Assembly (NCBI GenBank): GCA_034190875.2
Contig: CM067354.1
Span: 74,553,466 to 74,617,465, forward strand
Origin: Urechis unicinctus
Taxonomy: Eukaryota; Annelida; Polychaeta; Xenopneusta; Urechidae
DNA length: 64,000 bases
Direction: 5' to 3'
The translations under genes and the position numbers were made by a program. How positions within the stretch are numbered: the first letter of the stretch is position 1; the number at the start of each line of letters is the position of its first letter. A model generated the notes under the pieces. The model searched no databases and was not told the origin of the DNA. It worked only from the letters and a program-made list of their open reading frames with translations. Shown in pieces: positions 26,250-39,765 of the stretch.

Positions 26250-26765
26250 AATCAACATGCTGAATGAAGAAGGGACCCTAGAGGTAGCCGAAAATAGCGG
26301 CGCTGTTATGCGTGACACCCTCGCTGAATTCTGAAACACTATTTATTTACAGTTTATAGTCTAAAAGTTTCCGTTTTACTGATGTGACTGAAGTGGAATG
26401 GATGGGAGTCGTGTGCGTAATAAAGATGGGGTTCATCCAAGAGGGAACATTCCCAATTACACTGGCTCAGCAACTTTGACCTACTCAGGTCATTTCTCCA
26501 GTTCGCTCCAAGCATGGATAAAGCAATGATTACAGCGGCCGACGACGATTTACTGGGGATTGATTGCTTTCATAAGGTACTACAAAGCCCGGCTCGCCAG
26601 GAAGACTTACATGCGTACTATGCAAAGCTACAACCCATCACTGATAAAGTGATGAAATATCTAACATTCCTCAAACAAATGTCGCAATTGATACTACAAC
26701 ATTTTTCAACATTGAAAGCCAGAATAGTTCTAGTAAAGATTATCACACATATTGAACATATATAA
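26250..26765 (+). pseudogene. HECT-domain (G2E3-like) relic, unit B
   Basis: Block 1 (26,281 on) encodes EVAENSGAVMRDTLAEF before a TGA. Block 2 (from about 26,386) encodes TEVEWMGVVCVIKMG and then FPITLAQQL before a TGA shared with the other copies. A frameshift separates the blocks. Downstream, 26,514-26,765 is an 83-codon open frame that I do not recognise. It could be the decayed tail of the HECT domain, whose C-terminal part is usually rich in helices, but no motif proves it. Confidence 0.5.
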
Positions 26766-27124
26766 TACGTTTTGTTGAGTTATTGCTGACAGCGATTGTG
26801 CCATTGTTCATGAAGCAAAAACAAAAGATATCACAGCATATCGTTTAACTAAAGCGAACATGTTAAACGGAATTGCTTTATTGTCGCCATAATGTTGGTT
26901 TATGACAAAGCTTGGTCTCTCTTATCAGATTTCGAGTGAATGACGGACGAAAAAGGTGAATTGATTCTGCGTTTACACGATCACCTCAGGCTGCTAATGG
27001 ATATTCATTACATCACCAGTTCATTATCTTCTTTCAGTACATCCCAAGCATTTGAATGCATGAAACCAAGTTAACCTATAAGAAACGAAGTTAAACTATA
27101 AGAAAAACAATAATCATTGTGGGA

Positions 27125-27500
27125 TTGGTGGTAAAATTATGGTTTGAGTTTGGGTGTATTTTATGCATAACCAAACCATGAAGCATCAGCGCAACATAAC
27201 TTTATATATTATGCAGCAATGCAACGTTCCCAATAACGTATATGTTGAAGCTGGACCCAATGTTCTAAAGATACTTGCTGATGGCGCCTTATGCACAGCG
27301 CCAATCATATTGGCATTAGTTTGAGACTGAATAATAAATTGCTTTACATGCTATGTTCTATAGCGGCAAGAACAATTTGTCGCTACTTTATTAATACTCG
27401 TTCCAATCCACTTAGGTGTCGCTGATTACCCTTATCATCTGCATTTAAATGTCCAAGGTGGTCTATTAACATGGCTTTTTATCATCCCTTAGAAGCCCAT
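27125..27500 (+). pseudogene. Decayed C-terminal membrane-protein relic R (B1)
   Basis: Near-identical to the A1 copy at 8,940, with the same stops. Confidence 0.4.
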
Positions 27501-29089
27501 ACGTAAATTTACTGCATTAATTAACATTGAACCAGCTGTGATACGTTGTGTCGCTCATTTAATATTTATGCTGTCCACGAAAGCCATCGGAGAGTACTAT
27601 TCTAGGTTCATATATATATGGTGAAGCGGATTTCCGTTCTTCGTAATATATTCATGGGATGCAGCCTTACTGTTCACGTGTTTGCCATAGCTAGTGGGTG
27701 AGAAGGTTAGGATCGTAAAAGCCAGCGGTAAAGGATGATCCATGTGGTGGGGGTGGTACTCGTGAATACATTGCCTACAATGATGAAAAAAGCTTTATAA
27801 TCAACATGCATTTTATTTCACGTCAGCAATTTATTGTTGAAGTAGTAGTTTATTGTTGGCTGCTGGCCAATTGTACTATAATCACCAAGCAGGTTACAAC
27901 TTAGACGTTTTCGTTTTATTACAGTTAGTATTGTTGACACAGGAAAAGACTATAAATGATAGATGTTAATCCTATAAGTCAGGCATTCTTAGCCAGACCA
28001 CACCTTTCGCCAGTTATGAATGTTATACACTGATAGCTAAATGGTGGTGTGAATGTAAAACAACACATCAATCAGTCATCTTTGAAATCACTGTGTATAG
28101 CGCTTTTGGACTGGATAATCTAAGATATAGACATGTTGTTCTAACATCAAGTGGTCCACCAAGGCCCATCATACACGTGAGCTGCACATTTAATCATATG
28201 ATAGCCGTATGCTTGTGGTTGGTAGAACTACTGAACTGCATACATGAAGCAACGAGCTATAGGGTTCATCTATAATAGCGGATACAAGAACTGCAATTGA
28301 ACTTCCAGAACGGCCGATATCAACACAACAATCGAAGTTACTTTGTGTCATTTTGATATATAAGCGTTACCACTGTATACGACTAACAAAAGTGATATAT
28401 ATAAACTATTGGCACGGCAGTCTAGTCTCATATCAGCATGATGTGCCGTGAAACCCTATTCTTACCTTACTTACCTAACATAGCTCCAATTGCTCGTCGG
28501 CTTATATGTGCAATGGTAATATATCACAGGGACCAATAACTAGTCAATATGTGACTTCTGTTAGTTTACACCACAGGTCTTATAATTCTAAATACAATAA
28601 TTTTACATTGCGAATATTGGTGGAAAAGTATTCGACGGTCTTCCTGTATAAACATTTGGCCAACTCAAGATACATAAACTGATATTTCTCCTTTCATTCG
28701 TTGTGGTACCACCTGAACACATAATCGGCTCTACAGTGTACTACTTAGCCAGCTGTATTATGTATCCGTCCGGCAATGTGCAGCTAGAGTGAATTACACC
28801 GATGATCTGGGTGTGCATGAAACGAGTCAATCATTTGATATCTGCCTTTAACAGAACAAGGAAACATAATTGATTTGTCTCAAATTTATCTGATGATACA
28901 GAAATGTCACCGCGTACATTTAACACAGTCTAATGCTGTTTCAGACAGTACAGCGAGCCCTTGATTTGTGCGGTTATTAGATATGTATTTGCGATGCCAT
29001 ATGCAGTGCAAAGAATGTTCCCCGACGGAAGATTACACTATCAGAAAAGTAATGAGTGAAGGCATAACATTTTAAATGCATTTTTAAAT

Positions 29090-29430
29090 ATGGATACCAT
29101 ACGCAAACATTTGTCTTTAAACACAGTCAATGTTTCTGGGATTGGGAAATTCAGCTGCGAGGTGAGCACAATACTGCTTGTCATGGAACATTATATAGCA
29201 TTGTTGACAGACAAGCAACATAAATGTGTAGTTCAAGTACGCCATCTAGTGAGATATAACCCGGATAAACTCTTGCCCTCATATATGTCTTTGTGTCTGT
29301 GTGCTTCCTTTGTAGCTTGGGCCAGGCCTCCATGTATCCATTCAATAATAATATTTGTCCAGCCCATCTGTCATATTTGTTCCAGCAAGACCATCAGGTT
29401 ACCTATGTGATTGATTACCACAAGCAATGA
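29090..29430 (+). pseudogene. Two-exon spliced gene relic (B2)
   Basis: Intron 29,162-29,315 (154 bases, gtgagc..tgtag) and exon 2 at 29,316-29,430 (115 bases, TGA at the end). The reading frame is the same as in A. Confidence 0.5.
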
Positions 29431-31237
29431 TATAAACACAGTTCTGGAGCTGGACTTATCGACGTCGCCATAAATTATGTTCGATTGCTTTTGCAATCTT
29501 ACTTTTGTTTAGGATAACAGCATCTACCTGAACACATCATAAGCTGCAGGAAATATGTAATAGGTTTTCCTTATTTAAATGAAGTCATGTGACCACATTG
29601 TTACTACATCTTTATACAGCTGTGTGCCATAAGCCACTGCCTTTTGTAGTAACAACAATCAGTCAGCTTGTATATGGTTCGAAAAGGGGCGTTTGCGTCA
29701 TTTAGTGATATTTACTACAACTTTGCAGTTGCACCATACCTGATTGAGCTCTGCAGCATCACAAATGCCGACCATTACTGTAGAAATTTAATGTGTCATA
29801 ATGGGATACATTCATTGTGTCACGAAGGTATAGGCCCATAAAAGCCGTCGTAATAAAGTGTAATATATAGTGGTTGACGCTGCATAATGAAACAATAGTG
29901 TTCAATACCCATAGGCTGGTCAAAACGACATGGATGATACTTTATTGACACTATGTTACGTGACAAATGTGGTCTAAATGACTTGAAGCGTTTCGATGAA
30001 TGGTTACACAATGGTGCTTTTAGCGATGACCAAATGAAGAGAAGAGTGTGATAGATATTCATTGCGAACATAATGTAAGAGGCTAAGGGGATGATTACAA
30101 CAGCAATGCTCTCAAAATAAAATAGCTCCTTTAGTGGTTGACCAAAGCCAAGGTTAGTCTAGGACAATGCAGTGCTTTAATTACTAAGCCAATTATACGC
30201 AATTCATATTGTATGGAATATGTATACGACTCACTAGACAAATAACAGTTAAACGTTCTGATGGATGGAATAATAGCTGTGATTTCCCTCGGTACATCGG
30301 GGCTTGCTTGCATATCAATAATGTTCAGTGCCCGTTAAGTATTTTGTTTCTCCGTGCTCAGAATACACCCAAATGGCCTCTATAAAACACGATTATTACG
30401 AACAACCGCGCCCTATGATTTGTAAGGGTATCATAAAAACCATGAAGAAATTGCATCGCAGTGTAACAAATTGGAAGCGGCCGCCTGGTCACGTCGTGGA
30501 ATAATCATTTAGCTGTTCAACAATCGATGCTGCTCTTGCAAAGCAGCAGTCGTGATTGATTTGTGTTTTCGGTTTACTGGATCGTATATGCATACAATTG
30601 ATATCATTGGGTGGACAAAGTGCAGTGAAGCGGTCTTATCGATCGAGAGATGATATACCAAGTATAGTACAAGTAACTCGGCCGATTACCTTTGGTACGA
30701 TGGGGTTCGGTTATAATATATTTTGTAACTGCTCAGTGAACATAAAACAGAGCCTTACAGCTTATTCCGCGTTGAACGTTCCCTCGTTATTATTGGTAAG
30801 GATATCATAAGGACAAGAAAGAAAATCGCATCGCTGTTAGAATCTATTGGAAATGGATTCCCGGTCACATCATTGGAGCCTCTAGAACAATTGCCGAACC
30901 ATTTATGCTACAGTCGTGATATATACCCGAGACATATCATAGCTGGTGAGGCGAATGTTGCACTAATGCTCATTGAAACTAATTGTCATTCTTGTAAAAA
31001 GGTCCCTCTTTACATGAACAGTTGCGGGATTATAAGTGAATCCTAGATCACGAGGAATACTGATAAGATGCACAGAAAAATACACAACAGCGCCTGGTGG
31101 TTAACTAGTTTATTTTATTAGATTGCTGGATATATTGTCACTCATATTAACAAGAGTAATACCACATTCATAAAGGTTTCTGAAAACTGCAAACTGGCGC
31201 ATATACATCATTATTTTTTGTGTCTCCTTCGATATTC

Positions 31238-31255
31238 ATCTCTCCCTCCATCTCT

Positions 31256-31297
<42 letters not shown>

Positions 31298-31340
31298 TGC
31301 TTAATCACTCTCCTATTTCGCTCTCTCTCTCGTCCACTCC

Positions 31341-31384
<44 letters not shown>

Positions 31385-31482
31385 CTCCCTCACTTAATCT
31401 CTCTCTTATTTTGCTCTCTCTCTCTCGTCCACTCCCGCTCTCTCTCGATGAATATCCCTCTCATTCTCTCCCTCTTTCTCTC
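31238..31482. repeat. (CT)n-rich microsatellite (B2)
   Basis: Same position as in A, but the pure tracts have shifted: a new one at 31,260-31,293 and another near 31,344-31,388. Confidence 0.96.
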
Positions 31483-31771
31483 AATAATAAAGCCCCTTTG
31501 TCAGTATCATCGACAGGTACGTGGATAAAACCTGCTCAGTGTAGTTATACTTAAAGGCCGCTCCTTCTTGTGCTCTAATAAATGAAATACATAGCATCTC
31601 GGCATATTGCTTATAGTACCAATGTTTAACAAACTGCTGTCGTAATACGGGAATTAGTAGGTTGGCTCACTGGATACAAAGGCCCCTTAATAACTTTCCA
31701 GCAAAGGTAATTACCTTGGTACAATGGTGTCTGCGTAGATTGAAATGTTTGGATGCATAATATCTAAGTGA

Positions 31772-31999
31772 TTGCTATCTTGGCAAGTTGATCATAATGA
31801 CCGAAATAAACCGCAGTCTATATCTGTAGCTATGACAATGATTCTGTTGATGGTAAATATGCACTGGTGGTTTATTCTAATCAGTTTAATCCGTGGTAGC
31901 AACTGCAGTTCGCATTCGTTTGATTATCTAGCAGGTTGGACAAGTGTTCTAAAGATCGACATTTACCCCTCACTATTGGAAACTTATTTTGCCACATAA
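31772..31999 (+). pseudogene. Frame-conserved hydrophobic ORF relic (B2)
   Basis: 75 codons. It keeps the SSHSFDYLAGW stretch that A lacks. See 13,650. Confidence 0.35.
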
Positions 32000-32842
32000 G
32001 CCCGTTTGTATACGTTCCACCTTTGCAATATTGCAGATAATGAGATTTGTTACCCAATATTCACAAAACTTGATCTGTTATGGTATTAACCACCATCAAC
32101 CAAGTCCGAGATCGGGCACAAAAGAAACGTTGCCTATATTGTCGCTTATCAGATGAGAGTTTTATAAATGGATAGAAAAGGTATTCCATTATCTGGTTAA
32201 AACTTCGATTGACAAAGAAATATTCATAACATTGTCGTGTATTATGCACTGAGAGGGTCATCTAAGTTCCTGCAGACTTTGGGCTGCCACAAAAGTCGAC
32301 AGTTAACAATGCACGTCCCGTTGCTCTATCCATTCATAATATTACGCACACTTTAAGCACGATTGTAATGCCGTTAACTGCGTCAACACAGGTCACTAAT
32401 GGATATTCTCTCCGCAACGAGAGCATTTGTTTAAAAGAGTGCATATAAAGTTTGATTTAACTTTGGGGTTAACTCATGGAACACAGCAAATGCATATTTA
32501 GAGTCGAATACTTAAGACAATATATAGTATTTAAGTACCCTTGTTATGTGATGCATTGACGTCTATGGTGTCTAGTTCGTCACAATAATAGCATGCCATT
32601 GCTCATGCCTTGGTGCACCTATCCATTATTATTGCATGCGGCAGCGTGAATTATCTTGATGCCCCATGCGGCAAAAGTAGGTAATCATAACGAAACGTCG
32701 TTTATTTGCGATAATCAAATGTGTAACTAAATGTGTGTAATGTTACAATACTGGATTGAGCATACAATGCCTAATGCTATTACGGGCATTTATAGACTCA
32801 ATGGAACTAGTTATGCTACATAAATATCGAAAATATATAATG

Positions 32843-32860
32843 TAGCGGCAGTTGTCGAGT
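32843..32860 (+). mobile_element. Truncated head of SINE-like family 1 (B2)
   Basis: Only the A-box-like head remains. The 1.58-kb deletion begins directly after gttgtcgagt. Confidence 0.45.
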
Positions 32861-34040
32861 TATTTTACTTCACGTCACGTTCATCTGCGGAATGCGATTT
32901 TCTGCTCAAATAGTAGGTAGCAATTATTGGCAGCTTGCCAGTCATACCATCATCAACAGGCAGATTATAACGTAGACGGCAAGAAATGTCGAAGTTTCCG
33001 AATTGGCAGGAGAAGACTATAGATGATAGATTCGGGTGTGAATGCTAAACAACACATCAATCAGTCATTTTTGCAAACACTGTGAATATCGAGTATGCAC
33101 ACGTGGACTGCATGGTCTTAGAAATTGACATATTGTTGTAACATCAAAGCAGTCCACCAAGGCCCATCATACACGTGAGCTGCACATTTAATTATATGAT
33201 AGCCGCTTGCTTGTGGTTGGTAGAACTACTGAACTGCATACAAGAGGCAACGAGCTATAGGGTTTATTAATAAAAGCGGATGCAAGAGGTGCAATTAATT
33301 TTCATTCGTGAGCCGATATTCACACAAAGATTAAAGTGTCTTAATACATCAGAAAAGACCAGATATCCATTCGCAGTACGAGATGGAATTCCTAAGTGAT
33401 AATTTAGAAAGTCACTAGATGAGCATATTGGGTTTCTGCGAGAGTAATGTCCATTAGTGTCTTGCCGTCATTTAGTTATCGCTTTACATAATGGGTTTTA
33501 GCCACATTGCAATCAGTTAAGTAAAAAGCTCCAGCCTAAATCGCCGTCACAGTGCATCAAGCAATTGCAAATAAAATGTGAAATAAGAGGGATAACCAGA
33601 GTAGCGATTAACCTGTTGCACAGCTCGTGTGGTGATGCTCTATGTTCACAGGATACGGGTATGCTGCATTGACGGCATATAAACATTGATACAAAATCTA
33701 TCGTTGCTGATCATTAATCTATTACAATATATATCGCAAAGTTCAACGAATGATAAATCATGCTGTGACTTATTTAATGCAAATATTCAATTGAGTTGCT
33801 TCCAGTTCATGAGGCGATGTTGATATCAGGCGAAGCATAATTTTATGTAGACGTAGTGCTTGTTGTCCAATCTGCAACCTCGCACGTGTCATTATACCAA
33901 ATACTCAATCCAATGTTGCCAACGCCAACTAGTGCATCAAACAATGATTGTAGCAGTGTTTAGAGAATCTACACCTCCATTCTACGTGTAGCATTATTTA
34001 ACGAAAGGCTCATAATCGAATACACAGTAACATTTTATTC

Positions 34041-34054
34041 GCTCGCCGGCGAGC
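34041..34054. other. GC-rich perfect palindrome in U (B)
   Basis: Identical to the A copy. Confidence 0.85.
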
Positions 34055-36850
34055 CCAATCGTCAGTCAGCATTGCATACTTAAGCAACATTTCTAATGTC
34101 TACTGGTCTGGCTGTTTTAAGAAAAATAACGAATTGGCTGAAATTTGACTTGACAAATCGGCAAAGGAGCGCATGTAGAATCAATAATTGGCCAAAATGG
34201 GTATCAACAATCTACTGGTATAGGCTTCTAGGTAGCTGATCAATAAACGTGGCTATTTGGACAACATTTCATGTTACCATTTTTTATCATGTATGATGCA
34301 TGTAGTGTACAGTTGCTAAAATATCAACAAATGTATTTATCAGCATACAAAGGTCACGTAATATGAGTTGACTGTACTGAGAGGTGTTCAAATTATTCTC
34401 GAAACCTGACAGAAAAGATTGCAAACATAACTGCAACCAAATGTTTGCATAATTGTAGCGCTTTGGAATCCTGATGTGGTGTACAGCAATCGCTCAATGC
34501 TGTTATTTCGCATCTCCCATGTTCATGAATTGATACTCAACGCAGCCATTGATGCTTTGCGATGGACTGATTTGCAAATTACAATAGAATAGTTTTTGGG
34601 TAGAGTTTACAGCAACGATGCTTCCAGGCATTACATAACTGATTTCGCACGCAGTATGACAAGGTTTACTATAACTGAAACATGATTCATTGTTCCTTCT
34701 GCGTACAGAAAAGTTATTTCAAATACGGCATAGGTGCAAACCTAGTTGAACCTAGCTTAGCCCTCTTGCGATTAGGATTTGTAACAATTATATTATATCT
34801 ACAGTGCAACTTCAAATGAGTTATTGTTTTTGATAATTGCGTTGAAGCCATAGTTATGAGTACCAAATTTCTTAAACCATTGTCTATAATGTTACTGGTG
34901 TAATTTCAAAGAAAGCAATAGCTAGCGTACGCGCATAAAATACCATAATAGCAAATGTTTGGTCATAGCAAATGCTTTGGTTTTTTCGAGTCATGATAAG
35001 AGCAATGCCCCCCAATCAGAATAAAATATTCTGTTGTGTGATGTCAGTAGGCATACAAAAATAGTTGGATATGTAGAAAAATAGCAAATGTGAATATAAA
35101 TGCACATTGGTAATAATGACGCCAGCGGCATCATATCCTTACACGGTGTCCCAGGTCTACAACAATTACACCACAGGTTTTACCATTCTAAATGCAACAA
35201 TTTGACATAGCAGTGAAACTATTCAATGACCTTTTATAAAAGTTTGGCCGACTCAAAACACATAAGCGGTAATTTTCTTCTTAAGATCGTTGTGGGCCCG
35301 CAAACACTTGTTTCCGAAAAAAGCACATCTGGTTCTACTGGGTTCTGCTTACCCAGCTGTACTATCTGGCCGGCTGTCATTGTGCAGCCTTTAACACTGT
35401 ATGCAGCTAGTAATAAAATTATCCGGGCCATGTTGATCGTATGTGTGCTAGTAATAGCACTGAAGCAGGGATGGTTGAAAAAAGTACATTAAAATCCCAC
35501 ATTTGTATACTGCCGGCATACCAATCTTCATTACACTTCCATGTTTTGTCATTATAACATGACAGATACAGTACAGTAATTAACTGTGTCACAGTTGCCA
35601 AGTGATAAGCTCGCTTATAACAGGCGATGCTGGAATGTTTCGGTGACAAGACGTTAACTCCTCTAAATACTATCCCAATTTACTTTTTCCTGCATAATGG
35701 TACCACAAGGTCTTCTGTAATCTACTAATGTACACATTAAGTTAAGCCCATCGATATATAATGTCAACCCGATGCATTCGAGCAACCAACAACTAAAATT
35801 TATCCTATGAAAATCGCAAAATGATCAAATGACACGGAGCAGTGATTTCAGTAGCCACGAGGTAGTATGATACTTCGCACCAGGTCAAATCACTTGGTGT
35901 ATCTAATTCCATATGGCTGACAAATTTATCACCTGACAATGCCAGTAATACCCGTGCTGACTGCACACACAGGCGAAAACAGACACTGTCAATCTATAAT
36001 TGTGGTGTAATTACCACCCAAACGGCCAAATATTCAGCCCTGCAGACATAGATATTTTATGTCGACGAATGGAATATCCGTTTGCCATTTTTAACTGGCA
36101 ATTCCGTTATATGTATAGTAACGTACATGTTAGCTTTAGTTTTTTCCGCAATAAATTGAATACACGCATGCTGCTATAACTATACAGAACTATGTTTCTG
36201 TCAAATGATTAGCCGGGTATGCTGTTTGGTATTGTTGTCTACATTCTACGTTCAACTGAGTCGACTCTGGAAGTGCATCGGAGTAAACTATTGTAATATT
36301 TCTTATGGTTCAAAGGTCTAAATAAGAACAGCATTTCCGGACAACCAGCCGCCTTGAATATTCAGTGAACAGCTGTTTATCCAATAGTTTTGGTTAAAAA
36401 CAAAAGCGGTTACTAATTTGTGGTGAGGATGAGCAAATATGTAACCGCATAGCAGTTTGCAAGTTCCACGTACAATTGAAACAATACGATCTCTTGATAT
36501 ATATCTGTTATTTGAATCTGCTATCAAACTCCGTATATATCGTCATTTATCTATATAACTAGGGCATGCATTGGTATTGCCTCAAATACTGCCTCAGACA
36601 TGTTTGATATCATCGCGGTATTTGGGTCACATATACCTCCATGGAAAAACACCCAATGGTATCAATCTTCAAACTTAAGCACATTTAAACGCCTACCGCA
36701 GCGTTGGGTTTACTGTCAGATAGCTTACAATTACTATATACTCGGACCTGTTGCAGTTAAGTTATTCAGTTATCACCTGGTAACCATTTCCTGTATTGGT
36801 CACAGGATCATAAACTTAAGCAGCTTTGAACATTGCAACTCCATTACACT

Positions 36851-36945
36851 GCCTTCGCGGCCGAGTGGACAAGTGGTTAAGGTGCCTTCCCCACACAGAA
36901 TTGAACCCTGGCGGCTGCAAAATTGTACTTTTAGCCGAAAGACCG
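36851..36945 (+). mobile_element. tRNA-derived SINE-like insert, family 1 (C1, private)
   Basis: The sequence gcggccgagtgg followed by tggttaagg is a clear A-box region of Ser/Leu-type tRNAs. The word agaattgaaccctgg, 35-40 bases later, is close to a B box (GATTCGAACCC, about 9 of 11 bases). The tail ggctgcaaaattgtac resembles the family-1 tail at 14,960 and 61,917. It is absent from A and B at the matching place, so it is a unit-C insertion. It is not a functional tRNA: no anticodon stem is evident and there is a 6-base extra acaagt in the D region. Confidence 0.5.
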
Positions 36946-38040
36946 CCATAACAATATATGTGCTGACTGTGCACAATTACCTACATGATATGTGGTTGCA
37001 ACGTTTTGAGCAACTAAAACACACCGACAAGGCAATCATTGGATGAATTATCATTCTAGCATGAACGACTGGTAATGTTAAAACGTATGACGGATTGTAT
37101 ATGTCGTAGTTAAAAGATGCATTTCCAAAGGTTAGACAACAAATCCTGTTGCCTAAGGCAAGTTAGAACAATGTATAGGTGAGCGATACATTCGTATAAT
37201 CCTTCAAGCCGTAGTTGAAAAAGATCTGCTAAGATACCGAACCAATTTCATTGCAAAAACTAGATATGCAGCAAATATAAGAGCAATGATTTAAATACCA
37301 AACTGATATAATAATAGCGATAGGGAAAAAAATATCCCACCATGTGCCTCAATAGACGTTCGTCACCAGCTGAACTGTACGCATCTCATTAATGTGCACC
37401 ATAGTGAGCATCTAACAAAGCGTTCCAGCATTATTTCAAAGATTCCGTATATGAAATGTCATTTACAATAACACCGCAATATATATGTTATCGTTATATC
37501 TATGAGCAGCAATAATGATGTTGATAAAAGGACGTGTTTACATTTATTGACGTCTGTCGCAGTTATAAAGATACTGAGCCTTGAACAAATGCGGTCGTTA
37601 CTGAGGCAATAACCATTAGAGACCTTGGGTGATGCATTTATTGGTAGCACAATTATCCTCCAAGCCGTACGCCGCCACAGTGGTTGGTCCGCCGCTGTTC
37701 CTCCTTCCATTATGTCGCCACTATTCATCTCCGTGTTGCGTTCAGAAACAGAGTCTTATGTTATACTTAGAAACTGCAAAGTGCAATAGTTGGTTTATAG
37801 TAGTATTCTTTATATCTCAAAAACTTAAAACAACGGCGACTTGCACGAAACCTGGCAGCCATTGTGCAGTGATGTATATCTAATGTGGCACATGTCGTGT
37901 AAAGATTACAACAAGTATAATGTTCTTATGCTTATGTAGACAATGTCATTCAAGGATGAATGTCACTTTTTATAACGTTTACAAGCATGTGAAACCATAC
38001 AATATGAGGCAGCACTCTTTTGGATCATGGCAGTCTTTGG
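36946..38040. other. Unit-C-only sequence, no recognised gene
   Basis: No convincing match to A or B. It begins directly after the private SINE-like insert. An 89-codon frame on the minus strand (37,459-37,728) and an 84-codon plus frame (37,629-37,883) overlap a GC-richer patch near 37,660-37,740. I recognise neither. It could be an insertion or sequence lost from A and B. Confidence 0.5.
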
Positions 38041-38399
38041 TAGTTACATTGTCGACCATTAGCAGAATGTTGGCATACATTGCAGCATATCGTGCTTATG
38101 AAGATACTGCATACACAGAATGATAATCTATCGAGTAGCATTAATATAGAGAACTGATGATAAAACCCAGATAAGTAATTAGAGACCAGTATAATTGTGA
38201 CCTTGTCTTTGTAACCATCCTGACCCATAATGCCCAGCAGATGAGGTGATAGGTTGTTGTCGATTCGTGGGTGGATAGAAGCGCTGCATAAACTTAGCTA
38301 TAGTGTATATAATCAACACTATCATTGCATTCCACGGGAATAATGAATTAGTAGCAGGTATGTATGCATCTAAGATAGCTTTTTGGTAACATTTATCAT

Positions 38400-39765
38400 A
38401 ATATAGTTTTCAAGAAACCTTATTGGAAGTTATCCAAGTAATAGGCGTTAACTGATGTAGTATAACAGCGACAATTGCACACATCTGTGCAGAGTTTTCC
38501 GCGATTTGGTCTTAACTCCTACAATATTGCGCATAAACGATATCGTCTATCTATACTACAAACTTATTGTAGTTTACAGGTAACATGTTCTTCACTGTTA
38601 AATAGACATTATATATTAATCACACCCTATCAGTCGGAAAGTGACTGTATTCTGTTATATATCAGAAACCGCCAATGCTTACTCACGAACCAAGTTTAAC
38701 ATTATCATAGTATCAATCCTATATCACTAGATATATTCTAGAATACGAATACACTGCAACATTATTTGTAGTAAACATTCTTCTTTAATCAAATTAACAC
38801 ATGGAATAGCTTAAATGTAGGTCTTCTCTGCTAGGCAAAACTACTACTGTAGTACTTCTGTATTATTCAGTTATTATTCATATATCACATACTGATCCAG
38901 CGGTTTGGAAACTACTTCAAACCAACTATTCAGACCCAAACCCTCACCTACAGAAGCTTAGGAATGAGTGCAAGTGCAGAAGTTAGTAAATGACCTAGCT
39001 TAATCCACCTTTTAAGTAGTCCGATTGTATGCCCATAGCACTGTTTTTTATTTCAATTGTTAAATTGTTATTTGCCACCAGCAATATCAAACTTGAACCA
39101 TTCTTTTGATATGGTTACAAACAAACATCTAACCACCAATCTATTCATGTTGCATGTCAGATATATGAGTGTGTTGTGCGTGTAACGATAATTACGAACT
39201 TTGGCTCAAAGTCATAGAATGCATCTGAGAAGCTTTTTGGCTGCAAGGCTAGATCCTGTCTGTCCTATGACTGACCATACTGAGGGTCATTTTCTAAAGT
39301 AACCATCACAAGTCAACATGGCAGGTTACAATGTCCAGATAAAGTTTGACTTGTTCGTGGCGAGTCCAAATCCGCATCAATTCCTATTCTATTACTAAGC
39401 AAGTGTTTACTATGCTGCCACGATCATCTGATCACCAGTCGTGACAGTTTTTAGTTTGGGGAAGGCAAATGATCTTGACGAATGCTGCAAGATTGTCAGC
39501 TATGGTATTGTATCCCGCCCTATTTGTGTCTCGTGCTGAATGAGATGGTCACATCAGCATGTCATCTGTGTCTTTGCGACACAATAATTGCTTCTACCAC
39601 ATAATGACATTTAATTTAGAGATAAACAAGGCAACACAAAATTACTATCTCTGAATAATCAGGTAATAAGGAACCATTAATACCATCTGGTTATATCCAT
39701 GGTTCCTTTTGTAACTGCAACAGAATACGAACGACTGTGTACAGCTGACAATTATGAGTAACCTA
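38400..39765. other. Unit-C-only sequence, no recognised gene
   Basis: It replaces the A 6,150-6,930 region. AT-rich, with only short frames. Homology resumes at 39,770 (ggaagagcgagtattag, compare 6,941). Confidence 0.5.

Larger units (their letters stand above)
18125..34621 (+). repeat. Giant tandem repeat unit B
   Basis: This is a near-identical copy of unit A, shortened to 16,497 bases by internal deletions. About 600 bases are missing at 18,774 (A 653-1,252), about 80 at 29,504 (A 11,330-11,405), 192 at 32,730 (A 14,609-14,800) and about 1.58 kb at 32,860 (A 14,931-16,506). It keeps a block at 23,584-24,074 that A has lost. Type-1 monomer B1 ends near 28,349. Outside the relics and simple repeats listed separately, I see only satellite-type sequence without a supportable gene, including 18,125-20,680, 22,110-23,580, 24,080-25,130, 27,500-29,080 and 32,000-34,621. 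Confidence 0.93.
28350..34621 (+). repeat. Type-2 monomer B2 (shortened)
   Basis: Same order as A2, but the join at 32,860 removes most of the first SINE-like insert, the second SINE-like insert and the whole membrane-protein relic R. B2 is the only type-2 monomer here without R. Confidence 0.75.

Noticed and set aside
36851..36925. A functional tRNA gene
   Set aside because: A- and B-box-like words are present, but there is an extra acaagt in the D region and no visible acceptor or anticodon stem pairing. A SINE head fits better.
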